Source: CAZVCJ01 sp964625745 (GTDB taxonomy: Bacteria; Chloroflexota; Anaerolineae; VGOG01). From it: a stretch of 64,000 nucleotides of DNA. Shown piece after piece: positions 48,950 through 57,544 of the stretch. The position numbers and the translations under genes were made by a program. Below the pieces are notes generated by a model. That model made no database searches. It saw only the letters and a list, made by a program, of their open reading frames with translations, and was not told the DNA's origin. The stretch spans positions 1 to 64,000 of the forward strand of contig CAZVCJ010000004.1 in assembly GCA_964625745.1 (NCBI GenBank). Reading direction: 5' to 3'. Within the stretch, counting starts at the first letter, position 1, and every line of letters begins with the position of its first letter.

Positions 48950-50401
48950 TCAGTCAGGCTTCCACCGCAACTTCGGTTGCCTGGCCGCTCTGACCTCGTC
49001 CAGCCGCGTGACGGGGGTAGTTTGGGGCGCTCCGTGCAAGATGTCGGGGTTCTCCTGGGCTTCCCTGGCGATGTTGAGCATGGCCTCGGCGAAGGCGTCC
49101 AGGGTCTCCTTGCTCTCGGTCTCGGTAGGCTCGATCATCAGGGCCTCAGGCACGATGAGGGGGAAGTAGACGGTGGGCGGGTGAAAACCGTAGTCCATCA
49201 GCCGCTTGGCTATGTCCAGCGTGTGGACGTCGGGGGCCTGCGACAAGGGTCCCGATAGCACGAACTCGTGCATGCAGGTGCGGTCGTAGGGCAGCGGGTA
49301 AACCTTCCTGAGCCTGGCCAGGAGGTAGTTGGCGGCCAACACCGCGTCCTCGCTGACCTGCCTCAAGCCCTCGGCTCCCAGCATCCTGATGTAGGTGTAG
49401 GCCTTGATGAACACGCCAAAGTTGCCGTAGAAGGCCTTGACCCGGCCGATGGAGGCTTCGGGCATCTCCAGGTGGTAGGTTGGATATTGGATATTGGAGA
49501 TTGTAGATTGGACTGCGATTTGGCCAGGCAAGTACTTTGCCAGTCGCTCTGAGGCGCCGACGGGGCCGGAGCCGGGTCCGCCCCCGCCGTGGGGGGTGGA
49601 GAAGGTCTTGTGCAGATTGTAGTGCAGCACGTCGAAGCCCAGGTCGCCGGGCCTGGCGATGCCCAACAGGGCGTTCATGTTGGCTCCGTCGCCATACATC
49701 AGGCCGCCGCACTGGTGGACGATTTCACAGACCTCCAGCACGTTCTCCTCGAACAGGCCCAGGGTGTTGGGGTTGGTCAGCATCAGGCCGACCACCGTGT
49801 CGTCGCAGTGGGCCTTCAGTTCCTCCAGGTGCACGTTGCCCCGCTGGTCGGATTTGATCTCCACCACCTGGTAGCCGCTCATGGCGGAGGAGGCGGGGTT
49901 GGTGCCGTGAGCCGAGTCGGGTATGAGGACTTTGGTGCGCTTTGTATCACCTCGCTCCTCGTGGTAAGCTCGCATCACCAGGATACCGGTGAACTCGCCG
50001 TGGGCCCCGGCCGCGGGCTGCAGGCTCACCGCTGCGAAGCCACCGATCCCCTTCAGGTACTCCTGCAGCTCGTACATGAGCCTCAGGTTGCCCTGGACAG
50101 TGCAGTGATCCTGATAGGGATGGGTGCGGGTGAAGCCGGGGAGCTTCGCTGCCTCCTCGTTAATCTTAGGATTATATTTCATGGTACAGGAGCCCAGCGG
50201 GTAGAAGCCGGTGTCCACGGCGTGGTTGAGCTGGGAGAGGTGGACGTAGTGGCGCATCAGGTCAATCTCGCTGACCTCAGGCAGCGGGAGGTCTTTCCGC
50301 AACAGCTCTTGCGGCAGCTTGGTCGCAGGCACATCGAGTTCTGGCAGGAAAACGGCCTTCCGGCCTGGCGAGCTGATCTCGAAAATCAAATGCTCGGTCA
50401 T
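48950..50401 (-). CDS. gcvPB: Glycine dehydrogenase (decarboxylating) subunit 2
   Basis: 483 residues. PLP lysine K265 in HYNLHKTFSTPHGGGGPG, GSCTMKYNP, and QPAAGAHGEFTG are typical of the second P-protein half. With GcvPA it decarboxylates glycine and loads aminomethyl on GcvH. Residues about 296-310 (AVQSTISNIQYPTYH) are an in-frame 'tccaatatccaa' repeat insertion. The start overlaps the gcvPA stop by four bases. Confidence 0.95.
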   Translation of the reverse strand: MTEHLIFEISSPGRKAVFLPELDVPATKLPQELLRKDLPLPEVSEIDLMRHYVHLSQLNHAVDTGFYPLGSCTMKYNPKINEEAAKLPGFTRTHPYQDHCTVQGNLRLMYELQEYLKGIGGFAAVSLQPAAGAHGEFTGILVMRAYHEERGDTKRTKVLIPDSAHGTNPASSAMSGYQVVEIKSDQRGNVHLEELKAHCDDTVVGLMLTNPNTLGLFEENVLEVCEIVHQCGGLMYGDGANMNALLGIARPGDLGFDVLHYNLHKTFSTPHGGGGPGSGPVGASERLAKYLPGQIAVQSTISNIQYPTYHLEMPEASIGRVKAFYGNFGVFIKAYTYIRMLGAEGLRQVSEDAVLAANYLLARLRKVYPLPYDRTCMHEFVLSGPLSQAPDVHTLDIAKRLMDYGFHPPTVYFPLIVPEALMIEPTETESKETLDAFAEAMLNIAREAQENPDILHGAPQTTPVTRLDEVRAARQPKLRWKPD

Positions 50402-51789
50402 GGCGTCACCTCCTCCAAAGCCTCTACCAGGCTGTCTATCTCGGTCCTGGTGTTCATCTCCGTCACGCAGAGGAGCATGTGATTCTCCAGATGGGGATAG
50501 TCACGGCCCAGGTCGTAGCCGCCGATGATGCCCCATTCCAGCAGTGCCTGGTTGATCTCGCTGGGCGGCCTGGGGCAGCGGACGACGAACTCTTTGAAGA
50601 AGGGCTTGTCTCCCACCAGCTCGAAGCCGGGGATGGCGGCGATCTGCCTGGCAGCGTAGTGGGCCTTGTGATAGCAAAGCTCGGCCACCTGGCGTAGCCC
50701 GCTCTTTCCCAGGGCCGCCAGGTAGGCCCCGGCCGCCAGAGCACAGAGGGCCTCGTTGGAGCAGATGTTAGAGGTGGCTCTCTCGCGACGGATGTGTTGC
50801 TCACGAGCCGACAGGGTCAAGACGAAGCCCCGTCGTCCTTCGGTATCCACTGTCTCGCCGACCAGCCGCCCCGGCATCTTGCGCATGTACTCCTCCCGAC
50901 AGGCGAAGAGGCCCAGATACGGCCCGCCGAAGTTGAGGGGGTTGCCCAACGGCTGACCCTCTCCCACCACGATGTCGGCCCCGCATTCGCCCGGAGGGGT
51001 GAACAGGCCCAGGGAGATAGGATCCACTGCGACCACGAGAAGCGCCCCGGCCTCGTGTGCCGCATCAGCTAATCTGTTCAATCCGTTCTCAGAATCCACT
51101 GACAGCAACTGGCCAAGGAAGTCTGGCTGCTGGATGATCAAGCAGGCGGTGTCGTCATCGAGTTGGAGGTTGGAGGTTGGAGGTTGGAAGTTGGAAGTTA
51201 GAGGTTGGGAGTTGGAACTCGAAACCCCAAACCCCAAACTCGAAACTTCCAGTTCTGGGCCTGGTGTGTAGGTGCGCAGGGTGGCGCGGTACTCAGGGTG
51301 CACGGTGGGGGAGACGACGATCTTGCGCCGTTTGCCACGGGAGACGTTCACTGCCATGATTGCGGCCTCGGCCAGGCTGGTGGCTCCGTCGTAGTGGGAG
51401 GCGTTGGCTACCTCCATGCCCGTGAGGGCGCAGACCATGCTCTGGTACTCGAAGATGGCCTGCAGCGTGCCCTGGCTGATCTCAGGCTGGTAGGGGGTGT
51501 AGGCGGTGTAGAACTCCGAGCGGCCGGTGATGTGACCCACCACACTGGGCACGAAGTGGTTGTAGGCCCCCGCGCCCAGGAAGCAGGCGTGGTGGTCGAG
51601 GTCGGCGTTCTCCTCGCTCATGCTTCTCAGCTCCGCCAGGATCTCCAGCTCGGATAGGGGAGGGGGCAGCTTAAGCTCAGGATAGCGCACACTCTCTGGC
51701 ACATCCAGGAAGAGGTCAGCGACGGTCTCCACCCCAATCTCGGCCATCATCGCCGCCCGGTCGGGGTCGGTATGGGGGATGTAGGACAT
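50398..51789 (-). CDS. gcvPA: Glycine dehydrogenase (decarboxylating) subunit 1
   Basis: 463 residues. YIPHTDPDRAAMMAEIGV at the N-terminus, FLGAGAYNHFVPSVV, TAYTPYQPEISQGTLQ and SNICSNEALCAL are characteristic of the first P-protein half, which lacks the PLP lysine. Residues about 176-209 (LGFGVSSSNSQPLTSN, then FQPPTSNLQL) come from a 'ttggaggttggaggttgg' repeat at 51163-51262, extending the usual ~445-residue length. The start overlaps the gcvH stop by one base. Confidence 0.95.
   Translation of the reverse strand: MSYIPHTDPDRAAMMAEIGVETVADLFLDVPESVRYPELKLPPPLSELEILAELRSMSEENADLDHHACFLGAGAYNHFVPSVVGHITGRSEFYTAYTPYQPEISQGTLQAIFEYQSMVCALTGMEVANASHYDGATSLAEAAIMAVNVSRGKRRKIVVSPTVHPEYRATLRTYTPGPELEVSSLGFGVSSSNSQPLTSNFQPPTSNLQLDDDTACLIIQQPDFLGQLLSVDSENGLNRLADAAHEAGALLVVAVDPISLGLFTPPGECGADIVVGEGQPLGNPLNFGGPYLGLFACREEYMRKMPGRLVGETVDTEGRRGFVLTLSAREQHIRRERATSNICSNEALCALAAGAYLAALGKSGLRQVAELCYHKAHYAARQIAAIPGFELVGDKPFFKEFVVRCPRPPSEINQALLEWGIIGGYDLGRDYPHLENHMLLCVTEMNTRTEIDSLVEALEEVTP
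51163..51262. repeat. 'ttggaggttggagg' repeat inside gcvPA
   Basis: Tandem short words (ttggaggttgg, gaagttggaag, then ctcgaaacccc, aaccccaaactcgaaac) form a ~100-bp low-complexity segment that stays in frame. Related segments occur at 3640-3740, 22654-22719, 45470-45570, 53623-53700 and 57475-57540. Confidence 0.65.
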
Positions 51790-52187
51790 CAGTGGCCTCC
51801 TTCCTTTTCCTCCGCGGCCACGTGCTCTTGATATTGCTCAGGGGTCAGCAGGGCGTCCAGTTCCGAGAGATCGCTGGGGGTGAACTGGACGAACCAGCCC
51901 TCGCCGAAGGGATCGTCGTTGACTAGCTGAGGGGAAGACAGCGCCTCATTGATCTCAGTGATCTCCCCGCTGATAGGCATATAGACGTCGGCAGCGGTTT
52001 TAGCCGATTCCACAACAGCGAAGACCTCGCCCTGGTCGAAGACGTCGCTCACCTCAGGCAGCTCCACGTAGACGACGTCGGAGAGCTGAGACTGAGCGTA
52101 GTCGGTGATGCCCGCCGTGGCCAGGTTGCCGACGACGCGCACCCATTCGTGAGTCTTCACGTAGCGGCAATTCTTATCTACTTTCAT
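51789..52187 (-). CDS. gcvH: Glycine cleavage system H protein
   Basis: 132 residues, hammerhead lipoyl fold. The lipoyl lysine is K63 in VVESAKTAADVYMPISGE. It shuttles the aminomethyl group from the P protein to the T protein. AAGGAG precedes the start. No repeat insertion is found in this gene. Confidence 0.96.
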   Translation of the reverse strand: MKVDKNCRYVKTHEWVRVVGNLATAGITDYAQSQLSDVVYVELPEVSDVFDQGEVFAVVESAKTAADVYMPISGEITEINEALSSPQLVNDDPFGEGWFVQFTPSDLSELDALLTPEQYQEHVAAEEKEGGH

Positions 52188-52212
52188 TTTTGCATCTCCT
52201 TTCTTTTGGTCA

Positions 52213-52243
52213 GATAGTCCTTGGTCGGATGGTCATTGGTCAT
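52213..52243. repeat. 'gaccatccgacc' microrepeat between glyA-gcvT and gcvH
   Basis: On the minus strand, gaccaatgaccatccgaccaaggactatctgacc, related to the 'gaccacccgaccatccgacc' run encoding part of HisC at 19733-19768. It fills most of the 57-base gap and contains no terminator. Confidence 0.5.
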
Positions 52244-52244
52244 T

Positions 52245-55200
52245 CTACTCTTCTGCCACAGGGAAGCGGGTGAGAACTGTAGCCCACTCCTGGAGGAGCA
52301 TCTTGTCGCCCAAAGAGAGCTCTTCCACCGGCTTGGTGGGTGGGACTTTGTCGTGGGGGAGGGGGATGATGCCGATTTGCACTCCCTCCCGGTTGTATTT
52401 CTGGTCAACGTAGGCCAGGCCAACCTGGAACCCTTCGGTGTCCAAGGCGCAACTGGTGACGCGGCCTATGTACTTGCCTCGCTTGTCAACCACCGGGTCT
52501 CCCAGCTTGGCCATCCTCACCCCCTTCTCGTCCATGCGGAAACGAAGCAGCTCCATGTTCCTGGTGGCTTCTTTTTCCAGCAGGGTTTTCCTGCCGATGA
52601 AGTAGGGCTTGTGGAACTTCACGTAGGAGCCAAAGCCGGCCTCGATGGGAGAGATGTTGTACGGCCCGGCCAGATCGTGTCCGTGCAGCGGCAGGCCGGC
52701 CTCGGTTCTGGTCGAGTCTCTGGCGGCCAGGCCCGCTGGCTTCAGGTCATAATCCCGGCCTTTCTCCAGCAGCAGATTCCACATCCTGGGAGCGTTGTCG
52801 GGGTGCAGGTAGAGCTCGTAGGCGATGTCCTCTCCGGTGTAGCCGGTGCGGGACACGATGAGCTCCATGCCCGCCAACTCCGTCTCGATGAACTCGGTTC
52901 GGCTGATCCGGGCCAGCTTCTCTCGCAGCTTTTCATCTTCAGTCAAGCTCTGGAGGATGGCCAGGGAATTGGGGCCCTGGATGGCCAAGTCAACCCGCTG
53001 GTCGTCCCCTGACGCCGGATCCTTCAAGTCGCGGATGATGGCGGGACCCTCGATCTCGATGTCCGGATGCTCTCTGTCTATCAGGCATTTGCCGGAGTTG
53101 ACGGCGTTCAGCCAGGCCAGGTCTTTCTCGGCGTTGGAGGCGTTGATCACCAGCATGTAGCGGTCCGCCGCCCGGCGGTAGATGAACACGTCATCAATCA
53201 CGTTGCCATCGGGGTCGAGGAGGTAGGAGTATTGAGATTGCCCATCCCCGATCCAGCGCACGTAGTTGGACGTGACCGCGTCGAGGAAAGCGGTGGCGTG
53301 CTCGCCGGCCACCTCCACCACTCCCATGTGAGCCACGTCGAACAGCCCCGCCGTCTCCCTCACGGCTCTATGCTCCTCGCCGACGCTGGTGTACCAGACC
53401 GGCATCTCCCATCCAGCGAAGGGTATCACTTTCTTCGTTAGCTTCAGATGCTCTTCGTAGAGGACGGTTCGCTTGAGCTCGCCTTCTTCTTGCCACTGCC
53501 ACTCCTCCTTCTCCACCTCGGACCTGACGCTTTCCAGGCTCTTCTGGCCGACGAAGTAGGGCTTGGAGACGTGGAACAGGGAATCGTGGCCCGCTTGATA
53601 GAGGGAGAGGCCGATCGGAGTTTCGAGTTTCGAGTTTCGAGTTTCGAGTTTCGAGATTTTAGTTTCGAGTTTCGAGATTTGAGATTTGATATTAGGTGTT
53701 GCATCTTCGTCTAGATCCTTCACCACCACCGGCCCCTCGACCTTGCGGAAGATGTCGTCTTCGTCGAACAGGATGTACCCGTCGGCGAGGCCCCGGAACC
53801 AGGCCTTCACCCTGTCGGTGTTCTCAGGATTGGTCATCACGACGTAGTGGTCACGGCCCCATTGGTCCGGCTCCAGGCGCAGGATGGCGATGCTATCAAT
53901 GAGCTGCCCCTGGGCATCCAGCAGGAAGGAACGCTGGCTCTCGCCTGGTTGCAGCCTGGACACGTCGTTGGTGGAGACCTGCTGCAGGAAGGGCGTGGCC
54001 CTCTGGCCAATCACCTCCAGCAGTCCCATGTCTGACGTTTGACGTTTCACGTTTGACGTTTCACGTTTCACGCTCGACGTTTCACGCAAGAAGTAGTAAT
54101 GTGGGTAGCCAATCCCCTGTGCTGGCGTCTCCACCTCCGCTCCCCTCGCCAGCTCTTCCACCTCAAGCTTCACTTCCTCCAGGATGTCCAGATCAATCTT
54201 CCCCCTCCACAGCGGCCCTGTCAGTCCGATGTAGCTGAAAGGCTTGACGTTGACGATGAGGCGGTGGATGAACTCGGCGATCTTGTCCATTTCCGCCCTG
54301 CCCATCCCTCGCTGGGTGAGCCAGGGCGTACCCAGGCGGATGCCGCTGGCCTCGCTGGCGTCGGCGTCGTCGGGGATAGTGTTCTTGTTGACCACGATGC
54401 CCGCCAGGTCCAGGATGCGGGCTGCGATCTCGCCCTTGAGGGGGAAGCCCTCCGGGGACTTGAGGGGATTGAGGTCAATCACCAGGAGGTGGGTGTTCGT
54501 CCCGCCGTAGGCCAGCTTCAGGCCGCGCCTCTGCAGCCCGTCGGCCAGGGCCACGCAGTTCTCCACGATCCTGTGTTGCAGGCGTTTGAACTCTTCCGTC
54601 TGAGCTATCCTGGCGGCGACGGCCATGGCTGCGAACTTGTGCACGTGAGGTCCGCCCTGCCGACCGGGGAACACGGCGTTGTCTATCAGTTCGGCCAGGT
54701 CCTCGTCGGTGGTCATGATCACCGCTCCGCGCGGGCCGAAGAAGGTTTTGTGGGTGGTGAAGGTAGTGACGTCGGCGATGCCTACGGGATTCGGGTAGGC
54801 GCCCGCTATGGCTAATCCTGCAGTGTGGGCGATGTCGGCCATGAGGAGCGCCCCGCAGGCGTCGGCGATCTCCCGGAACTTCTCCCAGTCGGGGGCCCAG
54901 GAATAGGAGGTGAATCCGCCCACGATGATCCTGGGCCTGTGCTCCAGGGCCAGCTCCATGATCTGGTCGTAGTCCAGCTTTTCGGTGGCCCTGCTGGCGG
55001 CGTAGGAGACCACGTTGTAGCGGCGGCCGGAGATGTTGAAAGGGCTGCCGTGGGTGAGGTGTCCGCCCTGGGGGAGAGCCAATCCCATGATGGTGTCGCC
55101 TGGATCGAGGAGAGCGCTATAGACTGACAGGTTAGCGGGCGAGCCTGAGAGGGGCTGGACGTTCACGAAAATCTGGTCGGCGCTCACCCTCTCGTTGGCG

Positions 55201-55565
55201 AAACATGCAGCCACCCGCCTTTGGGCCAGGCACTCGATGAGGTCGGCGTATTCGACGCCCTTGTAGAACCGCCTGTCGGCGTAGCGCCTGTAGTTGGCCA
55301 GCTCGTGGTCGAACTGGAGGAGCAGTTCGATCTCGTCTCGGGTCATCTGCAGGCGGGGATAGCCCTCGGCGTAGATGTTGTTGAACACGCTCCCCAGCGC
55401 CTCGCGAACCGGCTTGGGGCAGTAGCTCTCCGAGGGAATCATAATCAGCTTCCTGGCCTGCCTCTCCTCCTCGAAGGCGATCAGGTCGGCCACATCGGGA
55501 TCCACCTCGGCCAGGTCCTTGCCGAAGACGAGGTCCCAATACTCTTGGCTTTTTTCTCTCTTCAT
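52245..55565 (-). CDS. Serine hydroxymethyltransferase fused to a degenerate and an intact aminomethyltransferase (GcvT)
   Basis: 1,106 residues in one frame; ATG after AGGAG. Residues 1-~470: GlyA with PSESYCPKPVREALGS, the PLP lysine K273 (TTFTTHKTFFGPRG) and GGTNTHLLVIDL. Residues ~492-511: repeat insertion (ETSSVKRETSNVKRQTS). Residues ~512-700: a half GcvT-like unit (FLQQVSTNDVSRLQPGESQRSFLLDAQGQLIDSI), shorter and diverged, with a second insertion at ~623-649 (SKLETRNSKLETP). Residues ~700-1106: full GcvT, with FAGWEMPVWYTSVGEEHRAVRE, VTSNYVRWIGDGQSQYSYLL, SRTGYTGEDIAYELY and AARDSTRTEAGLPLHGHDL. GcvT makes 5,10-methylene-THF and GlyA uses it with glycine to make serine, so the fusion would channel one-carbon units. 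It heads the gcvH-gcvPA-gcvPB run. Confidence 0.9.
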   Translation of the reverse strand: MKREKSQEYWDLVFGKDLAEVDPDVADLIAFEEERQARKLIMIPSESYCPKPVREALGSVFNNIYAEGYPRLQMTRDEIELLLQFDHELANYRRYADRRFYKGVEYADLIECLAQRRVAACFANERVSADQIFVNVQPLSGSPANLSVYSALLDPGDTIMGLALPQGGHLTHGSPFNISGRRYNVVSYAASRATEKLDYDQIMELALEHRPRIIVGGFTSYSWAPDWEKFREIADACGALLMADIAHTAGLAIAGAYPNPVGIADVTTFTTHKTFFGPRGAVIMTTDEDLAELIDNAVFPGRQGGPHVHKFAAMAVAARIAQTEEFKRLQHRIVENCVALADGLQRRGLKLAYGGTNTHLLVIDLNPLKSPEGFPLKGEIAARILDLAGIVVNKNTIPDDADASEASGIRLGTPWLTQRGMGRAEMDKIAEFIHRLIVNVKPFSYIGLTGPLWRGKIDLDILEEVKLEVEELARGAEVETPAQGIGYPHYYFLRETSSVKRETSNVKRQTSDMGLLEVIGQRATPFLQQVSTNDVSRLQPGESQRSFLLDAQGQLIDSIAILRLEPDQWGRDHYVVMTNPENTDRVKAWFRGLADGYILFDEDDIFRKVEGPVVVKDLDEDATPNIKSQISKLETKISKLETRNSKLETPIGLSLYQAGHDSLFHVSKPYFVGQKSLESVRSEVEKEEWQWQEEGELKRTVLYEEHLKLTKKVIPFAGWEMPVWYTSVGEEHRAVRETAGLFDVAHMGVVEVAGEHATAFLDAVTSNYVRWIGDGQSQYSYLLDPDGNVIDDVFIYRRAADRYMLVINASNAEKDLAWLNAVNSGKCLIDREHPDIEIEGPAIIRDLKDPASGDDQRVDLAIQGPNSLAILQSLTEDEKLREKLARISRTEFIETELAGMELIVSRTGYTGEDIAYELYLHPDNAPRMWNLLLEKGRDYDLKPAGLAARDSTRTEAGLPLHGHDLAGPYNISPIEAGFGSYVKFHKPYFIGRKTLLEKEATRNMELLRFRMDEKGVRMAKLGDPVVDKRGKYIGRVTSCALDTEGFQVGLAYVDQKYNREGVQIGIIPLPHDKVPPTKPVEELSLGDKMLLQEWATVLTRFPVAEE
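53623..53700. repeat. 'gagtttcgagtttcga' repeat inside the glyA-gcvT fusion
   Basis: Repeated gtttcgagtttcgag words encode SKLETRNSKLET-type sequence in the degenerate GcvT part; in frame. A second, different repeat (tgacgtttcacgtttgacg) is at 54027-54090 in the linker after GlyA. Confidence 0.65.
54027..54090. repeat. 'acgtttcacgtttgacg' repeat in the GlyA/GcvT junction
   Basis: Tandem gacgtttcacgttt words. The same family lies at 59938-59967, where it encodes the first residues of alanine racemase, and at about 45798-45860 within the giant gene. Confidence 0.65.
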
Positions 55566-55724
55566 TTGTCAGCACTCCTTTGTGTGTGGCTAACTTGACA
55601 TTGTTAGATTCCTGATAAGACTATCTGGTCTTGGACGTGGCCGCCAAACAACACTACATCGAATTGAAAGAAACGAATTCTTTGCCCTCCATTCGCTTTG
55701 GCTCATGTGGGTTTAGATTTGATT

Positions 55725-55761
55725 GGGGCGCGGGGTAAATCCCCAGCCTGCCCCGCGCCCC
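55725..55761. terminator. Strong hairpin downstream of the RCC1-repeat gene
   Basis: GGGGCGCGGGG (55725-55735) pairs perfectly with CCCCGCGCCCC (55751-55761). It lies 20 bases after the RCC1 gene stop and 160 bases before the glyA-gcvT start, so it would separate the two. A T-run is lacking on the minus strand, so termination may be partial. Confidence 0.55.
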
Positions 55762-55781
55762 GCACTTGTAGTTTGGGACCT

Positions 55782-56282
55782 CTACCGCAGGATCAGCGGC
55801 AGGTACAGGTAGTAGCCCCAAAGCACATTCACCGGCGTCGTGCGCTGGGTGGTCGTGCCATCCCCGAGTTGACCAGACGAGTTACGGCCCCAGCACTTGC
55901 CCCCGCCGCCGGTCAGGGCGCAGGTGTGATACCAACCCGCCGCAATCGCGGCCACACCGCTCGCCAGGCCGCTCACGTTCACGGGCGTCGTGCGCCGGGT
56001 GGTCGTGCCGTCGCCGAGTTGACCATAGGTGTTGTCGCCCCAGCACTTGACCCCGCCGCCGCTGGTGAGGGCGCAGGTGTGATACCCACCCCCCGCAATC
56101 GCGGTGGCGTTGGCGGCGATGGCCAACGGCAGTCCGCCAAGTGGCGCGCCTAGAGGGTTTCGGCCAGGAGAAGTGGCAGCCAGGCCTGGGACCTGGGCGT
56201 GGACGCTGCCGGCCAGCAGGGTCAGCAACACCCATACACCGATCAAACTGTTCAGACGCTTGAAATGACAAATGGGTTTCAT
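55782..56282 (-). CDS. Short secreted RCC1-repeat protein
   Basis: 166 residues with a signal peptide (about 10-30, ending VHAQ). It has two RCC1 units (AIAGGGYHTCALTSGGGVKCWGDNTYGQLGDGTT and AIAAGWYHTCALTGGGGKCWGRNSSGQLGDGTT) and an abrupt C-terminus, YYLYLPLILR. RCC1 propellers need about seven units, so this protein may oligomerise or may have lost repeats by recombination between near-identical units. The terminal motif matches the other secreted proteins of the window. GGAAAGGA precedes the start. Confidence 0.75.
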   Translation of the reverse strand: MKPICHFKRLNSLIGVWVLLTLLAGSVHAQVPGLAATSPGRNPLGAPLGGLPLAIAANATAIAGGGYHTCALTSGGGVKCWGDNTYGQLGDGTTTRRTTPVNVSGLASGVAAIAAGWYHTCALTGGGGKCWGRNSSGQLGDGTTTQRTTPVNVLWGYYLYLPLILR

Positions 56283-56476
56283 TTCCTTTCCTCCTCTTTT
56301 TGAATGACCACCGTTTTTTGGAGCACCATTTGGGCTCCCCGCTATTCCTCAATTCGATCACTTGCCTAAACGTTCATACTCTCCCTCCTAATCAGTTCCA
56401 CATGCCTCGGCAAATCCTCGCCCCTGGCCCAGGCTGCTTGGCTTTAGCCGGGCAGCTCCATTGCCCAATTCACATT

Positions 56477-56848
56477 CTACGACCTGAATTCCTGCAGGAA
56501 GCGAATGGTGTTGCGTATCTCATCAGCAGGCAGGGTGTTAAGCAGATTCAGTGTGCAGCACAGCAACTCGCCAAACTGACGACCGGTTAGGTGGACGGAG
56601 ACAATAATGCCGGAGTGTTCTTTCCCAGCCTCGTACCATTCACGGGCATAGCGCACAAAATCCTTGATGTTGAAGGTCAGAAAGGCCCGTCCTTCGGCGG
56701 CAGCGTAATCCAATTGTTCCTCATCGGACAAGCCCATTCTACCGACTTCCTGAACGGCCACAGCATCAAAACCCCGCCGTCGCAGAGCAGCAGCCAGTTG
56801 AGGCCCTTTGGAGACATCCTCGTCAATGAGCAAGCGAATCTTGGCCAA
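56477..56848 (-). CDS. DUF5615 PIN-like toxin
   Basis: 123 residues. RLLIDEDVSKG opens the PIN-like fold with conserved acidic residues, followed by LRRRGFDAVAVQEVGRMGLSDEEQLDYAAAEGRAFLTFNIKDF, the standard DUF5615 core. These are putative ribonuclease toxins paired with DUF433 antitoxins. It starts 9 bases after the antitoxin stop. Confidence 0.85.
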   Translation of the reverse strand: MAKIRLLIDEDVSKGPQLAAALRRRGFDAVAVQEVGRMGLSDEEQLDYAAAEGRAFLTFNIKDFVRYAREWYEAGKEHSGIIVSVHLTGRQFGELLCCTLNLLNTLPADEIRNTIRFLQEFRS

Positions 56849-56857
56849 GGTCTTACC

Positions 56858-57451
56858 TCATGGTCTGGCTGGAAGCAACTGACCTTTTGCACCGATCTTA
56901 AGGCTATGTTTCTCCATTACACGCTCCAGGCGATTCTCCTCGATGAGCGCCTCTATCTCCTCCTGATGGTCCAGGTAAAAACTGATGGCATCAAAAACGC
57001 CAGCAGGAGGTAGGTGGGGATAGGCTTCCAGAATTTCATCGAGTGTCTCGCTGGCCTTGTAATGCAACACGATGGCGCGCACCGGCACGCGCGTTCCCTT
57101 GATGATCGGTTCGCCACCGGCAATGCCAGGCACGCGAACAATGTAAGGATGTTCCGTGGGCCTTGTTTCTAACTCAGCTACAAGCGGGCTTGCCTTTCCC
57201 ATGATGCTCGTCTCCGTATCCACTTCGCCACGCTTATACTCCGCTCTCGCTTCCCTGATACTGGCCAAGTATTCGGGGTCGGACGACTCGCTGACGGTCT
57301 CCATCAAGTTCTCGAAGTCATCAGCACTTAGCAACACAACTATGGGGAGACCATCCTTCTCAATGAGCAGGCGATCTTTGCTGCGCCATATCTCCTCAGC
57401 CAGTCGTTCAAAATCCATCTTGGCTTGTTCAAGACCGATCATCTTTATCAT
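56858..57451 (-). CDS. Fused PHD/YefM-like and DUF433 antitoxin
   Basis: 197 residues. Residues 1-~65 (LEQAKMDFERLAEEIWRS, LLIEKDGLPIVVLLSADDFENLM) have the PHD/YefM DNA-binding fold. Residues ~115-185 (HPYIVRVPGIAGGEPIIKGTRVPVRAIVLHYKASETLDEILEAYPHL) are DUF433 with its helix-turn-helix-like core. The two are usually separate antitoxins; DUF433 fits the DUF5615 toxin next door. I start at the ATG after GAGGAGG; the frame continues upstream into a 'ccaatatccaatatcc' repeat. Autoregulation is likely but no operator was identified. Confidence 0.8.
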   Translation of the reverse strand: MIKMIGLEQAKMDFERLAEEIWRSKDRLLIEKDGLPIVVLLSADDFENLMETVSESSDPEYLASIREARAEYKRGEVDTETSIMGKASPLVAELETRPTEHPYIVRVPGIAGGEPIIKGTRVPVRAIVLHYKASETLDEILEAYPHLPPAGVFDAISFYLDHQEEIEALIEENRLERVMEKHSLKIGAKGQLLPARP

Positions 57452-57474
57452 CTCATCCTCCTCTTCTGGAAGTT

Positions 57475-57540
57475 GGAAGCTGGAAAGTGGAAATTGGAGA
57501 ACCAATCTCCAATATCCAATATCCAATATCTAACCTCCAG
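57475..57540. repeat. 'ccaatatccaatatcc' and 'ggaagttggaa' repeat between two minus-strand genes
   Basis: Tandem words identical in type to those that encode SNIQYP-like peptides inside gcvPB and the giant gene. Here they are intergenic, showing the same family in both settings. Confidence 0.6.
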
Positions 57541-57544
57541 CTTC

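Noticed and set aside
55582..55620. Plus-strand TTGACA...TAAGAC promoter-like sequence.
   Set aside because: It points away from glyA-gcvT toward no plus-strand gene, and the spacer is only 15 bases.
55566..55781. Glycine riboswitch upstream of the glyA-gcvT-gcvH-gcvPA-gcvPB run.
   Set aside because: The expected conserved aptamer blocks were not found; the region holds only the strong GC hairpin and unstructured sequence.
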